64,000 nucleotides of DNA from Mesorhizobium temperatum (lineage in GTDB: Bacteria > Pseudomonadota > Alphaproteobacteria > Rhizobiales > Rhizobiaceae), in the NCBI RefSeq assembly GCF_002284575.1, contig NZ_NPKJ01000060.1, positions 382,463 to 446,462 of the forward strand, in the 5' to 3' direction. Positions 43,981 to 55,808 of this stretch are shown in pieces. The notes under the pieces were generated by a model. It was not told where the DNA came from. It searched no databases and saw only the letters and a list, made by a program, of their open reading frames with translations. The stretch's first letter is position 1; every line of letters starts with the position of its first letter. The position numbers and the translations under genes were made by a program.

Positions 43981-44438
43981 CAGTCCGGTCGCTCCCCAGG
44001 CTTCGTCCCCTGCCGAAGCTGCAAAAGCCGGGCGCGTGCTTCCGCCCCATAGGCGGTGAGCCGTCCAGGTTCCCAGATCTGAAAGAAATTGCCGCGACCG
44101 ACAAACGCCGCTTCCGCGGAAATGCCGGTGTGCTCGCGGATGAAATCGGTCATCGAGATGCGGCCGTCCTGATCGAGCTTGAGAAATGTCCCATCGCCAT
44201 GGCAGAAGAACGACATGTCGTCCGCCGTCTGCAGGAAGGGGTCTTCCTGCGCGATGCGTTGCTCGTAGCGGTCGAGCAGGTCGAGCCCGCCGACATCCAT
44301 CGCCGGGCGATCCAGGCAGCGCAGCGCATAGAGTTCCGAATAGCCACGTTTCTGCACAACCGCACGGAAATGCGCTGGAACGGACACCCGTCCCTTCGCA
44401 TCGATCCTGTTCACCGCGCTTGACAGAAACCGGTCCAT
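43980..44438 (-). CDS. mraZ: Transcriptional regulator MraZ
   Basis: A 152-residue AbrB-fold DNA-binding protein made of two similar halves. 'AVNRIDAKGRVSVPAHFRAV' and 'KLDQDGRISMTDFIREHTGI' carry the paired DxxxR motifs. MraZ represses the dcw promoter in E. coli through repeats just upstream of its own gene. Here the leader contains closely spaced TGGG-type repeats (minus strand of about 44505-44530), a possible but unproven target. First gene of the dcw cluster. Confidence 0.95.
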   Translation of the reverse strand: MDRFLSSAVNRIDAKGRVSVPAHFRAVVQKRGYSELYALRCLDRPAMDVGGLDLLDRYEQRIAQEDPFLQTADDMSFFCHGDGTFLKLDQDGRISMTDFIREHTGISAEAAFVGRGNFFQIWEPGRLTAYGAEARARLLQLRQGTKPGERPD

Positions 44439-44621
44439 TACGCGTTACGGCCGCTTGCGCCGCCGCACCCCTCTGCATCTTCCCGCCCGCGCCGCCCCGG
44501 CGCGGTCCCTGCCCAAAACCCACTTCGTTCCAGGCGAAAACAAGCAAACGCGCAGCCGCCGCGGCTGCCCGATTGGCGTACGCTTCACCCTGACGCGGAC
44601 CGAAGGCTTGAATATTGAAAT

Positions 44622-44650
44622 GGGATATCATGGGGCGCTATGGGCGTCAA
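44622..44650 (-). promoter_or_regulatory. Candidate dcw (mraZ) promoter
   Basis: On the minus strand TTGACG (44650-44645) is followed after 17 bases by TATCCC (44627-44622), a passable alphaproteobacterial sigma-70 pair, about 185 bases before the mraZ start. The 405-base gap to the divergent PLP-enzyme gene (44439-44843) holds no gene I can support. This is pattern matching only. Confidence 0.3.
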
Positions 44651-44843
44651 CGGGAATAGGCTTCACAAACGCGCGCGCCACAACCGATGAGAGCAGCTTT
44701 GACGGCACTCCCGTCTTTATGCTCCATTAAGCCTAACGAAGCGTTTAGAGCGGTTTGCCGGCACGGATCGGCGCTTGCCTGCCGGTGTGACCCGGCATAG
44801 CGTCTGCGCATTCTTCTCCTCAAAGTCAGGGTTCGAAAAACCG

Positions 44844-45959
44844 ATGTCCGAAACAGCGAAGTCGCGCGCCGCCACCCTCGCCCATTTGCGTGGCGTCAAG
44901 CTCGCCAAGGGCGATCCGGTTTCGCTGCCGCTGACAATGACGACAACTTTCCATCTGCCCGGCAATCCGGCCGGCGTCAGCCAGTACGGGCGTTACGACA
45001 ATCCGACATGGGAGGCGGTGGAAGACATGCTCGGCCACCTTGAGGACGCGCCGTCCATAGCGTTCCCGTCGGGCATGGCCGCGATCGCGGCGGTCTTCTT
45101 CGCGCTGCTCAAGGCAGGCGATCGCATCCTGTTGCCGTCCGATGGTTACTACACGCCGCGCCTGCTTGCCGAGCGCTTCCTCAAACCTTTAGGCGTCTCG
45201 TTTGACACAAGACCGACCAATTCCTTTCTGGACGGCAGTTTCTCCGGCTACCGGCTGGTGTTCGTCGAGACCCCATCCAATCCCGGGCTGGACATTTGCG
45301 ACATGGCCGGCGTGGCGCGCCTTGCGCACGAGGCCGGCGCGCTGGTCGTCGCCGACAACACCACGATGACGCCTTACGGTCAGCGCCCGCTCGACCTCGG
45401 CGCCGATATCGTCGTTGCCGCTGACACAAAGGCGCCCAATGGCCATTCCGACGCGCTGTTCGGCCATGTCGCCAGCCGTGACGCCGGGATCATCACCGCC
45501 ATCCGCGACTGGCGCAAACTGTCGGGCTCCATCCCCGGACCATTCGAAGCCTGGCTGGTCCATCGAGGCCTCGAGACGCTGGAAGTCCGCTTCGACCGCA
45601 TGTGCAAATCGGCCGAACTGATCGCCCGACGCCTGACAAATCATCGGAGCGTGAAATCCGTCCGCTTTCCTGGACTGGAGGATGACCCTTCGCACAATCT
45701 GGCGACCACCCAGATGGAACGTTTCGGCTTCCTTATCGGCCTCGACCTGGGGAGTGAAGCCAAGGCCGAAGCGTTCATCGGCGCCTGCGCCCTGATCCAG
45801 CCGGCGACCTCCTTCGGCGGCGTCCACTCTTCGGCCGAGCGGCGCGCCCGCTGGGGTGATGCAGTGCCGTCCGGTTTCGTTCGCCTGTCGGTCGGCTGCG
45901 AGCCGGTGGAAGCGCTTTGGCAGGCAATCGAGGTGTCACTGGACGGCGTCGACGGTTGA
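44844..45959 (+). CDS. Cys/Met metabolism PLP-dependent enzyme (cystathionine lyase/synthase-like)
   Basis: A 371-residue fold-type I PLP enzyme. 'RYDNPTWEAVEDMLGHLEDA' and 'AFPSGMAAIAAVFFALLKAG' bind substrate and phosphate; 'FVETPSNPGLDICDMAGVAR' is the family motif; the Schiff-base Lys is in 'VVAADTKAPNGHSDALFG'; 'SFGGVHSSAERRAR' is the C-terminal carboxylate site. It could be a cystathionine gamma-synthase, gamma-lyase or beta-lyase; sequence does not decide. The frame opens at 44775; ATG 44844 fits relatives. Confidence 0.88.
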   Translation: MSETAKSRAATLAHLRGVKLAKGDPVSLPLTMTTTFHLPGNPAGVSQYGRYDNPTWEAVEDMLGHLEDAPSIAFPSGMAAIAAVFFALLKAGDRILLPSDGYYTPRLLAERFLKPLGVSFDTRPTNSFLDGSFSGYRLVFVETPSNPGLDICDMAGVARLAHEAGALVVADNTTMTPYGQRPLDLGADIVVAADTKAPNGHSDALFGHVASRDAGIITAIRDWRKLSGSIPGPFEAWLVHRGLETLEVRFDRMCKSAELIARRLTNHRSVKSVRFPGLEDDPSHNLATTQMERFGFLIGLDLGSEAKAEAFIGACALIQPATSFGGVHSSAERRARWGDAVPSGFVRLSVGCEPVEALWQAIEVSLDGVDG

Positions 45960-45968
45960 ACGAACCGA

Positions 45969-46259
45969 TCACGAAGCCAGATCGTCGGCTTCGATATTGC
46001 GCCGGCCATGCAGCACACGCAGGATCTCGACTGCATCCTCGCCGACACGGTACAAGGTGAGGTATTCGCCGACGACCAGATGGCGGATGCCGGGCGCAAT
46101 GTCTTCGCGCGGTGCGCCGGAGAAAGGATGCAGGGTCAATCCCAACGCGTCTCCAAGACATTCACGAGGCGGATCGCCGCATTAGGATTGTGTTCGGCAA
46201 TGTAGTCGCCGATAAGTTTCGAGGTCGATTAATGCCAGAGGAAGCAGGCGGTATTTCAC
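45969..46259 (-). pseudogene. parE: ParE/RelE-type toxin, frameshifted
   Basis: Downstream of the antitoxin, GTG 46259 overlaps its stop (GTGA) and reads VKYRLLPLALIDLE, the normal ParE opening, but the frame then hits TAA at codon 26. The continuation 'IGDYIAEHNPNAAIRLVNVL' lies in the next frame, and 'LHPFSGAPREDIAPGIRHLV' with 'GEYLTLYRVGEDAVEILRVL' and the terminal HGRRNIEADD are back in the original frame. One extra base near 46215 and one missing base near 46150 explain this. The full 97-codon span is otherwise intact, so the inactivation seems recent, unless there are sequencing errors. Confidence 0.75.
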
Positions 46260-46540
46260 TCCTCAAGGCCTTTGGCCTCGGCCATTTTCAGATATTTGGC
46301 GCGCAGTCGTTCCATGATCGGCGGCCCGTCCAGCGCCGGTCCGCTTTCGATCCCCTCCTGCACCAGCTTGCGCAACTCCTCGACTGTGTAGCCGTGCAAG
46401 TCACGGCGGTCCTTCCATTGCCTGAGTGCGTCGCGGATCACCTCACTCGCCGAAGCATATTCGCCGGCGGCGACCACATCGTCGACCGCCGCCGCCAATT
46501 CCGGCGAAAGCGTGATGCTGCGTTTGTCGACCTGACCCAT
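46256..46540 (-). CDS. parD: ParD-like antitoxin (ribbon-helix-helix)
   Basis: A 94-residue type II antitoxin. 'KRSITLSPELAAAVDDVVAA' and 'GEYASASEVIRDALRQWKDR' form a ribbon-helix-helix DNA-binding domain; the C-terminal half is the toxin-binding tail. AGGAG 6 bases before ATG 46540 supports the start. The partner parE, overlapping by 4 bases, is broken by frameshifts, so this copy may now act only as a repressor or as a cross-neutralising antitoxin. Confidence 0.87.
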   Translation of the reverse strand: MGQVDKRSITLSPELAAAVDDVVAAGEYASASEVIRDALRQWKDRRDLHGYTVEELRKLVQEGIESGPALDGPPIMERLRAKYLKMAEAKGLEE

Positions 46541-46727
46541 GGTGCGCTCCTAACCACCCGCACTTGGGGAAGGTACGATTTAATCGCACCAGTTTCAAGA
46601 AACGCTTGCTTCACGCACAGCCCAGTGAAAGCTGATTCAGTCAATGAAGCGCCTGAACCAGCAGGCGCGCCCGAAGACGCAACCTGCTGATATCAGGGAA
46701 TTTCCTTGTAGAATCTGGACGAAAATT

Positions 46728-47123
46728 GCCAGCTGGCCTGTAAGCCGGGTTCTGTATGGCCCTCACCCCTTGCGGCGCGAGAACGTGGCGGCCATTCATC
46801 TTGGGCGCATGTTGCCATGCACCTCACGCAACCTACCCGGACGGTGAGCCGGAAACAGCCCTCGAGGGTTTCCCCTCGCACCGCCCCTATTCGGTCTTGC
46901 TCCCGGTGGGGTTTACCGTGCCGCTCCTGTTGCCAGTCGCGCGGTGGGCTCTTACCCCACCCTTTCACCCTTACCACGACGGATCGTGGCGGTTTGCTTT
47001 CTGTGGCACTTTCCCTAGGGTCGCCCCCGCCGGCCATTAACCGGCACCGTGTCTCCATGGAGCCCGGACTTTCCTCACCCGCAGCCTTTCGGCTTCGCGG
47101 GTGCGGCCGCCCGGCCAGCTGGC
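46728..47123 (-). ncRNA. rnpB: RNase P RNA (bacterial type A)
   Basis: On the minus strand the RNA begins and ends with GCCAGCTGGC-like complements that close helix P1/P2 region. Hallmarks are GAGGAAAGTCCGGGCTCC (CR-I), a GTGCCACAGAAA-type segment, GGTAAACCCCACCGGGAGCA, and the 3' CR-V with CAGAACCCGGCTTA. The length, close to 396 bases, fits alphaproteobacteria. It provides the catalytic subunit for tRNA 5' maturation. The ends are estimated to within a few bases. Confidence 0.95.
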
Positions 47124-47158
47124 AAGGCGTATAAAGGGATTCGCGTCCGAAAACGCAA

Positions 47159-47180
47159 ACAAAAAAGCAGGCTCCGGCCT
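47159..47180 (-). terminator. Possible terminator after the lytic transglycosylase
   Basis: Directly after the stop, the minus strand reads AGGC-CGGA-GCCT then GC and a run of six T. The stem is short (4 base pairs), so this is a weak candidate, but it is well placed to separate the transglycosylase from rnpB. Confidence 0.35.
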
Positions 47181-47181
47181 A

Positions 47182-47961
47182 TTACGCCGGCGCTCCAAGC
47201 GCGGCCAGCTGAACCTTGACCTTGCCGCAATAGGCCGCGGATATCGGGTTCATACGCTTGGCGCCATGGCCGGCATTGTACTTGAGGATCGTGCCGCAGG
47301 TCGTGCCGTCGCCGAGGTTCCGCGCCATGGCGAGGTATTTCATGCCATATTTGATGTTGGTCTCGGGATCGTAGAGACCTTTGATCGAGCCGCTGTAACC
47401 CATCATCCGCGCCGTCGACGGCTTGATCTGCATCAGGCCGATCTCACCGGCGCTGCCGACCTGGTTCGGCTGGAAACTGCTCTCGATCATGATGACGGCC
47501 TTGGCGAGCGACACCGGCACACCATTGCTGGCGGCATGACGCTCGATGATCGTCGAATACTGGCCGCTGCCGCCAGCGGCCGCCGCCTTCGGCGCCGCCG
47601 CCCTGCTTTTCCGGCCGATCGACGCCGTCGTCGCCTGGTCGATGCGGGTCCTGTTGCGCTTCACATGCCGCTTGGAGACTGCCTTCTTTGCAGAGACTGG
47701 CTTTTTCACTTTTACCCCAGCTTTTTCCGCCTTTGCGGATGCTGGCTTTTTCACCTTTACCGCAGCAGCTTTTTCCGCCTTTGCGGAGGCTGTCCTTTTA
47801 TCCTTTGCCCCCTGGCCGGCTTTCGGCGTGGCGGTTTTGTCGGACGCGGTAATGAAACCCTGGTCGGCCCGCTGGCTCAGTGGTGCGCCATTCGCAGCAC
47901 CGATGGCAAAAGTCATTACGCCGGCAGCAACAGCTGCCGTTAAAACGGTCAATTTCTGCAT
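47182..47961 (-). CDS. Lytic transglycosylase (SLT domain) with Lys/Ala-rich spacer
   Basis: A 259-residue exported murein hydrolase. Residues 1-26 are a signal peptide (MQKLTVLTAAVAAGVMTFAI). Residues about 50-110 are a basic spacer with repeated Ala-Lys units (KVKKPASAKAEK-type). From about 135 comes the SLT domain with catalytic Glu in 'MIESSFQPNQVGSAGEIGLM', the GLMQI motif and 'LKYNAGHGAKR'. It cleaves glycan strands, leaving anhydroMurNAc. The spacer may bind the cell wall or nucleic acid by charge. Confidence 0.9.
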   Translation of the reverse strand: MQKLTVLTAAVAAGVMTFAIGAANGAPLSQRADQGFITASDKTATPKAGQGAKDKRTASAKAEKAAAVKVKKPASAKAEKAGVKVKKPVSAKKAVSKRHVKRNRTRIDQATTASIGRKSRAAAPKAAAAGGSGQYSTIIERHAASNGVPVSLAKAVIMIESSFQPNQVGSAGEIGLMQIKPSTARMMGYSGSIKGLYDPETNIKYGMKYLAMARNLGDGTTCGTILKYNAGHGAKRMNPISAAYCGKVKVQLAALGAPA

Positions 47962-48145
47962 GGGATCCTGTTCTGTTTGGACCGCGCGAAGAACTTCACG
48001 CAGCTAAGCTAATCAACATCGGAACATCTGGGGGGCCGTAGGTCCGACAACTTGCACGGATCGCCTTTGACGACCGAATTGGCGGCAAAAAAGGCGAGGC
48101 AAGTCACTTTGAGTGACAGGCTGTAACTTAACAGCTAGGAAAAGA

Positions 48146-48913
48146 CTACTTGGACGGGACTGCCCTTACGGAAGCAAGCAGCCTTTCCAGCGTGCGGATT
48201 GTCGACCCGTCGGCCACGCCATCCACTTTGCGTTGGCGGAAGTGCCGCTGAAAAGCCTCGACCACGATTTCGGTTTGCCGGTCAAAATTGCCTGATATCT
48301 CCACGCCATAACCGTAGAGCGCCAGCATCGATTGCAGCGCCTCGACCTCGGCATTCGCATCGCCGGCCTTCAGCACCGCGCCACGCCTGACAGGTGCCGC
48401 TTCGACGAGATGGCCGACACCGGCCTCGAACAGGGCCTTCCAGGGGAATTTCTCGCCCGGGTCGATCTTGCGTCCCGGTGCTATGTCGGAATGAGCGAGC
48501 ACCCGTTGGGCTGGAATGGAATGGCGCTGGACAACCCCCTTGCACAGGCCGATGACGGCATCGATCTGCCGTTTCGGAAAATTCCGATAGCCCAGCAAAT
48601 GCCCCGGATTGACGATCTCGATGCCGACCGAACAGGAGTTGATGTCGGTGCGTCCGAACCACGAACTCTTGCCGGCATGCCAGGCACGGTCGCTTTCCCT
48701 GACCATCTGGACGATGCGGCCATCCTCATAGGCGATATAGTGCGACGAAACCTCACTGGCCGGATCGCACAGCCATGCTTCGGCGCCGGCGCCAGTCTGC
48801 ATGCCGGTGTAGTGCAGCACGATCATGTCGGGCTTGGTCATCTCGCGTCGTGGACCGAAATTCGGCGATACCCCTACCTCGGCGCTCGGCTCGTCGGGCG
48901 GGAAGCCGCTCAT
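48146..48913 (-). CDS. ampD: AmpD-type N-acetylmuramoyl-L-alanine amidase
   Basis: A 255-residue enzyme. The amidase_2 domain shows zinc His in 'DMIVLHYTGMQTGAGAEAWL' and 'HSDIAPGRKIDPGEKFPW', and 'RAWHAGKSSWFG' lines the site. Residues about 180-250 form a peptidoglycan-binding domain ('LQSMLALYGYGVEISGNFDR'). No signal peptide is visible, which suits cytoplasmic recycling of anhydro-muropeptides, though the extra domain also occurs in AmiD-like exported forms. ATG overlaps the stop of the DnaJ-domain gene by 4 bases. Confidence 0.88.
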   Translation of the reverse strand: MSGFPPDEPSAEVGVSPNFGPRREMTKPDMIVLHYTGMQTGAGAEAWLCDPASEVSSHYIAYEDGRIVQMVRESDRAWHAGKSSWFGRTDINSCSVGIEIVNPGHLLGYRNFPKRQIDAVIGLCKGVVQRHSIPAQRVLAHSDIAPGRKIDPGEKFPWKALFEAGVGHLVEAAPVRRGAVLKAGDANAEVEALQSMLALYGYGVEISGNFDRQTEIVVEAFQRHFRQRKVDGVADGSTIRTLERLLASVRAVPSK

Positions 48914-49635
48914 GCGTGCCGCAGGCCTCGTTCGATCATCTCATAGGCCGCGTTGATTGCCGCTATCCTGCTGGTTGCGATCTTGATGAATTCCTGCGGC
49001 AGGCCGCGTGCGATCAGCCGGTCGGGATGGTTGTCCGAAACCAGCTTGCGATAACGCTTCCTGACCTCCTCGAACGTTTTTCCCCGCTCGATGCCAAGCA
49101 CGACATAGGGATCGGCCGCACCCAGGTCGACGTGCCGGGCCAGAATGCTCTGGTAATGCGCCTCCTCGATCCGGAAGATCTCGGCGATACGATGCAGGAA
49201 CTGGCCTTCGCGCTCGTGGACCAGCCCGTCAGCCTTGGCGATATGGAACAGCCCGTCGAGAATGTCCTCCAGCATCGCGCAGTTCGAATGGCCGGAGCCG
49301 CAAAGCTGCGCCATCCGCGCGGCATAGGTCTCGAAGCCGGCGATGTCGCGCTTGGCCAGATCATAGAGCCGCGCCACATTGCGCGTTTGGTCCTTCGGCA
49401 CTTCGAATATCTGCTGGAAGGCACGCACCTCGTCCTGCGTGACGATGCCGTCGGCCTTGGCCATCTTGGCCGACAGCGCGATCATCGCCACCGAGAAGGC
49501 GACGCGCCGGCGCAGATCGGGGTCGCCGGAGAAAACCGTGCGCACGGCCTCGACGACGTCGGCGACACCCGACGAGGTTGAGGACGAAACGCGGGTGATG
49601 AAGTCGCCGAGGCGATCCCAAATCGACATGAGCAT
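48910..49635 (-). CDS. TerB-like and DnaJ domain protein (DjlA-like)
   Basis: A 241-residue co-chaperone-like protein. Residues about 35-150 form a TerB/DjlA-central helical domain ('FSVAMIALSAKMAKADGIVT', 'IAKADGLVHEREGQFLHRIA'), and the C-terminal 65 residues are a J domain ('DPYVVLGIERGKTFEEVRKR' with HPD in 'VSDNHPDRLIA'). It has no N-terminal membrane helix, unlike E. coli DjlA. It probably stimulates DnaK on an unknown client. Operon with ampD. A second in-frame ATG at 49629 is possible. Confidence 0.87.
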   Translation of the reverse strand: MLMSIWDRLGDFITRVSSSTSSGVADVVEAVRTVFSGDPDLRRRVAFSVAMIALSAKMAKADGIVTQDEVRAFQQIFEVPKDQTRNVARLYDLAKRDIAGFETYAARMAQLCGSGHSNCAMLEDILDGLFHIAKADGLVHEREGQFLHRIAEIFRIEEAHYQSILARHVDLGAADPYVVLGIERGKTFEEVRKRYRKLVSDNHPDRLIARGLPQEFIKIATSRIAAINAAYEMIERGLRHA

Positions 49636-50030
49636 CTATTAGGGCTAACCGGCCACCGCTATCAAGCGAAGACAATGCCGCAGGGCCGGCCCAACCTATT
49701 TCGCGGGAAGCAGCCGGCGCCAACCGTCGATCATGGAAAACCTACAGACGGCCAACCGCAACACCGGCCATAGCGTGCGAAGCCGCAGCCTTGCGACATC
49801 TTGCTGTTCGTTGCCGCTCTGGCGCGAGCTTCATCTACGTCGTCTCGGGGAAACTGCCGCGGCAAATGCGGGCTGGTAAGCCGTCTGCTGGGCGCCGCGT
49901 CAGTCAGGCACAATTGCCTGCACGCCTTCGTCACCTTGGAATTTCGACCCTTTCTGTGGGCGAAAAAGTGACGGGCGAACGGTGCTGCTCGCGCTTGCGG
50001 CGATGGCCGCAACGCGCGTGTCCTGAAGTC
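49636..50030. other. Intergenic region without recognised gene
   Basis: Nearly 400 bases with only overlapping open frames that have no homology-like motifs, starts or signal peptides. A GGAAGCAGCC string near 49708 recalls the SRP RNA core, but the neighbouring bases do not fold accordingly. It probably contains the promoter of the TerB-DnaJ/ampD operon. Confidence 0.4.
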
Positions 50031-50057
50031 AGAAGGCCGGCATGATGCCGGCCTTCT
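50031..50057 (-). terminator. Strong hairpin terminator after small lipoprotein gene
   Basis: AGAAGGCCGGCAT (50031-50043) and ATGCCGGCCTTCT (50045-50057) form a perfect 13-base-pair stem around one central base. It lies 16 bases beyond the stop of the minus-strand lipoprotein gene. No long T tract follows, so termination efficiency is uncertain. Confidence 0.65.
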
Positions 50058-50072
50058 GTTCGTCACATCAGA

Positions 50073-50273
50073 CTACTGCGCAGGCGCAGATGGCTGTGCC
50101 GGAGCCGGCTCGGCCGGCTTCGTGGCGTCAGGGGCCGGCTGCATCGGTTGTTCGTTCGCCGGCGGATTGGTGCTCTGCGTGGTGGTGGCGTCCCCGCCCG
50201 TGCCGCTGTCGCTGCAAGCCGCAACGCCAAGCAGGGCAAGCGCCGAAACCGACGCAAGAATGAGTTTCTTCAT
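50073..50273 (-). CDS. Small Pro/Ala-rich lipoprotein
   Basis: A 66-residue predicted lipoprotein. The signal peptide (MKKLILASVSALALLGVAAC) ends in a lipobox GVAAC with Cys at residue 20; the mature 46 residues are low-complexity Ser/Thr/Gly then Pro/Ala/Gln, without a folded domain. It may be an entericidin-like or spacer lipoprotein; I do not recognise a family. AGGAGAG before ATG 50273 and the hairpin downstream support a real, separately transcribed gene. Confidence 0.7.
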   Translation of the reverse strand: MKKLILASVSALALLGVAACSDSGTGGDATTTQSTNPPANEQPMQPAPDATKPAEPAPAQPSAPAQ

Positions 50274-50473
50274 GACATCTCTCCTCTAATCACGCCCCCG
50301 CTACCGGGTGACGATCGAGGACAGAATGCATCAGGCGCCTATGAGTTTCATAACGTTGCGTTTCCGCATGTAACATCATCTGCTTTTGCCGTTGCCGGCG
50401 AAGCCGTGGCGAACTAACACCAAGCCATGACGAATTAACAAATTGAATCAATAAAATGCCTGGGAGAGCTGCC

Positions 50474-54349
<3,876 letters not shown>

Positions 54350-54360
54350 AGGAGGCATCC

Positions 54361-54490
54361 AGAATTCGCTCCGGCGAGTCAGGTGGGGTGGTTTTTGAGA
54401 ACCGAAGCGGAGCGGACATTTGGGTCCGTGAGCATCGGAAGCGCAGAAAACCGCATCAGATGACCGCCGGAGTAGATTTATCGATGCCTC
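54361..54490. other. Intergenic segment with inverted repeats upstream of the Pho box
   Basis: The segment contains pairs that could form stems (CGCTCCG near 54370 with CGGAGCG near 54409; CGGAG near 54461 with CTCCG near 54489) and two overlapping short open frames. One of these (reading VGWFLRTEAERTFGSV) is a peptide I associate with a sequence recurring between genes in Mesorhizobium. No gene is supported. It may be a repeat, a small RNA or the tail of the oxoprolinase transcript. Confidence 0.35.
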
Positions 54491-54493
54491 CGA

Positions 54494-54511
54494 CTGTCAC
54501 CGGCCTGTCAT
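54494..54511 (+). promoter_or_regulatory. Pho box (PhoB-binding site) upstream of btaAB
   Basis: CTGTCAC (54494-54500), four bases, then CTGTCAT (54505-54511): two 7-base direct repeats at 11-base spacing, one mismatch from the consensus CTGTCAT-N4-CTGTCAT. It lies 49 bases before the btaA ATG, the usual place for PhoB activation. It indicates induction under phosphate starvation. Confidence 0.85.
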
Positions 54512-54560
54512 AACGCTGCGCTACCCGCTTGCGGCAAAGCAAACGGGGAATCGCCTTGCC

Positions 54561-55808
54561 ATGACCGACATTTCCGGAGAACTGGTTTTTCGCCGCGGCA
54601 AGGAAGTTGGCAAGGCCGTCTACCAGAACCGCCCGCTGTCGAAGGCCGGCCTCTCCGAACGGCTCTTCGCGTTGCTGTTTTCCGGCCTCGTCTATCCGCA
54701 GATCTGGGAAGACCCCGATGTCGACATCGACGCGATGCAGCTTGGCCAGAGCCACCGCGTCGTCACCATCGCCTCGGGCGGCTGCAACATTCTCGCCTAT
54801 CTCACCCGGTCACCGGAACGGATCGACGCCGTCGATCTCAACGCTGCCCACATCGCGCTGAACCGCATGAAGCTCGAAGCGGTGCGCCATCTGCCGTCGC
54901 AGGGCGACCTGTTCCGTTTCTTCGGCGCTGCCGAGACCCGTCACAATTCGCAAGCCTACGACCGCTTCATCGCGCCGCATCTCGACCCGGTCAGCCGCCA
55001 TTACTGGGAGCGTCGCAACTGGCGCCGGCGTCGCCGCATCGCCGTCTTCGACCGCAATTTCTACCAGACCGGGCTGCTCGGCTTGTTCATCGCCATGGGC
55101 CATCGCACCGCCAAATTCTTCGGCGTCGATCCGGCCGGCATCATGGAAGCCAAAAGCCTCGCCGACCAGCGCCGCTTCTTCGACGAGGAACTGGCCCCGG
55201 TCTTCGAAAAACCGCTGCTGAAATGGGCGACCTCGCGAAAAGCCTCGCTGTTCGGTCTCGGCATTCCGCCGGCACAATATGATTCGCTGATCACCTCGGG
55301 CGACGGCACCATGGCCAGCGTGCTGAAGGCCCGGCTCGAAAAGCTCGCTTGCGATTTTCCGCTAGAGAACAACTATTTCGCCTGGCAGGCTTTTGCCCGC
55401 CGCTATCCCAATCCTGGCGAGGCGGCACTGCCCGCCTATCTCGAAAAGCGCAACTACAAGACGATCCGCAACAATGTCGACCGCGTCGCCATCCACCATG
55501 CCAATCTGATCGAATTCCTCGCCGGCAAGGATGCCGGTTCGGTCGACCGCTTCGTCCTGCTCGACGCACAGGACTGGATGACCGACGACCAGCTCAATGC
55601 GCTGTGGGCCGAGATCACCCGCACCGCGTCGACTGATGCCCGCGTCATCTTCCGCACCGCGGCCGAACCCAGCCTGTTGCCCGGCCGGGTCTCGAATTCG
55701 CTACTCGACCAGTGGAATTATGCGGACGGGGCCTCGCGCGAATTCTCGGCCCGCGACCGGTCGGCCATCTATGGCGGCTTCCATCTCTATGTGAAGCAGG
55801 CCGCATGA
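54561..55808 (+). CDS. btaA: S-adenosylmethionine:diacylglycerol 3-amino-3-carboxypropyltransferase
   Basis: A 415-residue DUF3419 protein. It moves the aminocarboxypropyl group of SAM to diacylglycerol, the first step to the phosphorus-free betaine lipid DGTS. Family features: 'YPQIWEDPDVDIDAMQLGQS', the SAM motif 'VVTIASGGCNILAYLTRSPE', 'IDAVDLNAAHIALNRMKLEA' and 'DRFVLLDAQDWMTDDQLNAL'. Membrane-associated in relatives. It overlaps btaB by 4 bases and is preceded by a Pho box. Confidence 0.93.
   Translation: MTDISGELVFRRGKEVGKAVYQNRPLSKAGLSERLFALLFSGLVYPQIWEDPDVDIDAMQLGQSHRVVTIASGGCNILAYLTRSPERIDAVDLNAAHIALNRMKLEAVRHLPSQGDLFRFFGAAETRHNSQAYDRFIAPHLDPVSRHYWERRNWRRRRRIAVFDRNFYQTGLLGLFIAMGHRTAKFFGVDPAGIMEAKSLADQRRFFDEELAPVFEKPLLKWATSRKASLFGLGIPPAQYDSLITSGDGTMASVLKARLEKLACDFPLENNYFAWQAFARRYPNPGEAALPAYLEKRNYKTIRNNVDRVAIHHANLIEFLAGKDAGSVDRFVLLDAQDWMTDDQLNALWAEITRTASTDARVIFRTAAEPSLLPGRVSNSLLDQWNYADGASREFSARDRSAIYGGFHLYVKQAA

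Noticed and set aside
43981..44631. Upstream extension of the rsmH frame
   Set aside because: It overlies mraZ in another frame; ATG 43980 gives the normal RsmH N-terminus.
49676..49740. GGAAGCAGCC string resembling the SRP RNA core
   Set aside because: The GGAA tetraloop hairpin and the second strand of the internal loop are missing, and the locus is not the usual one for ffs.
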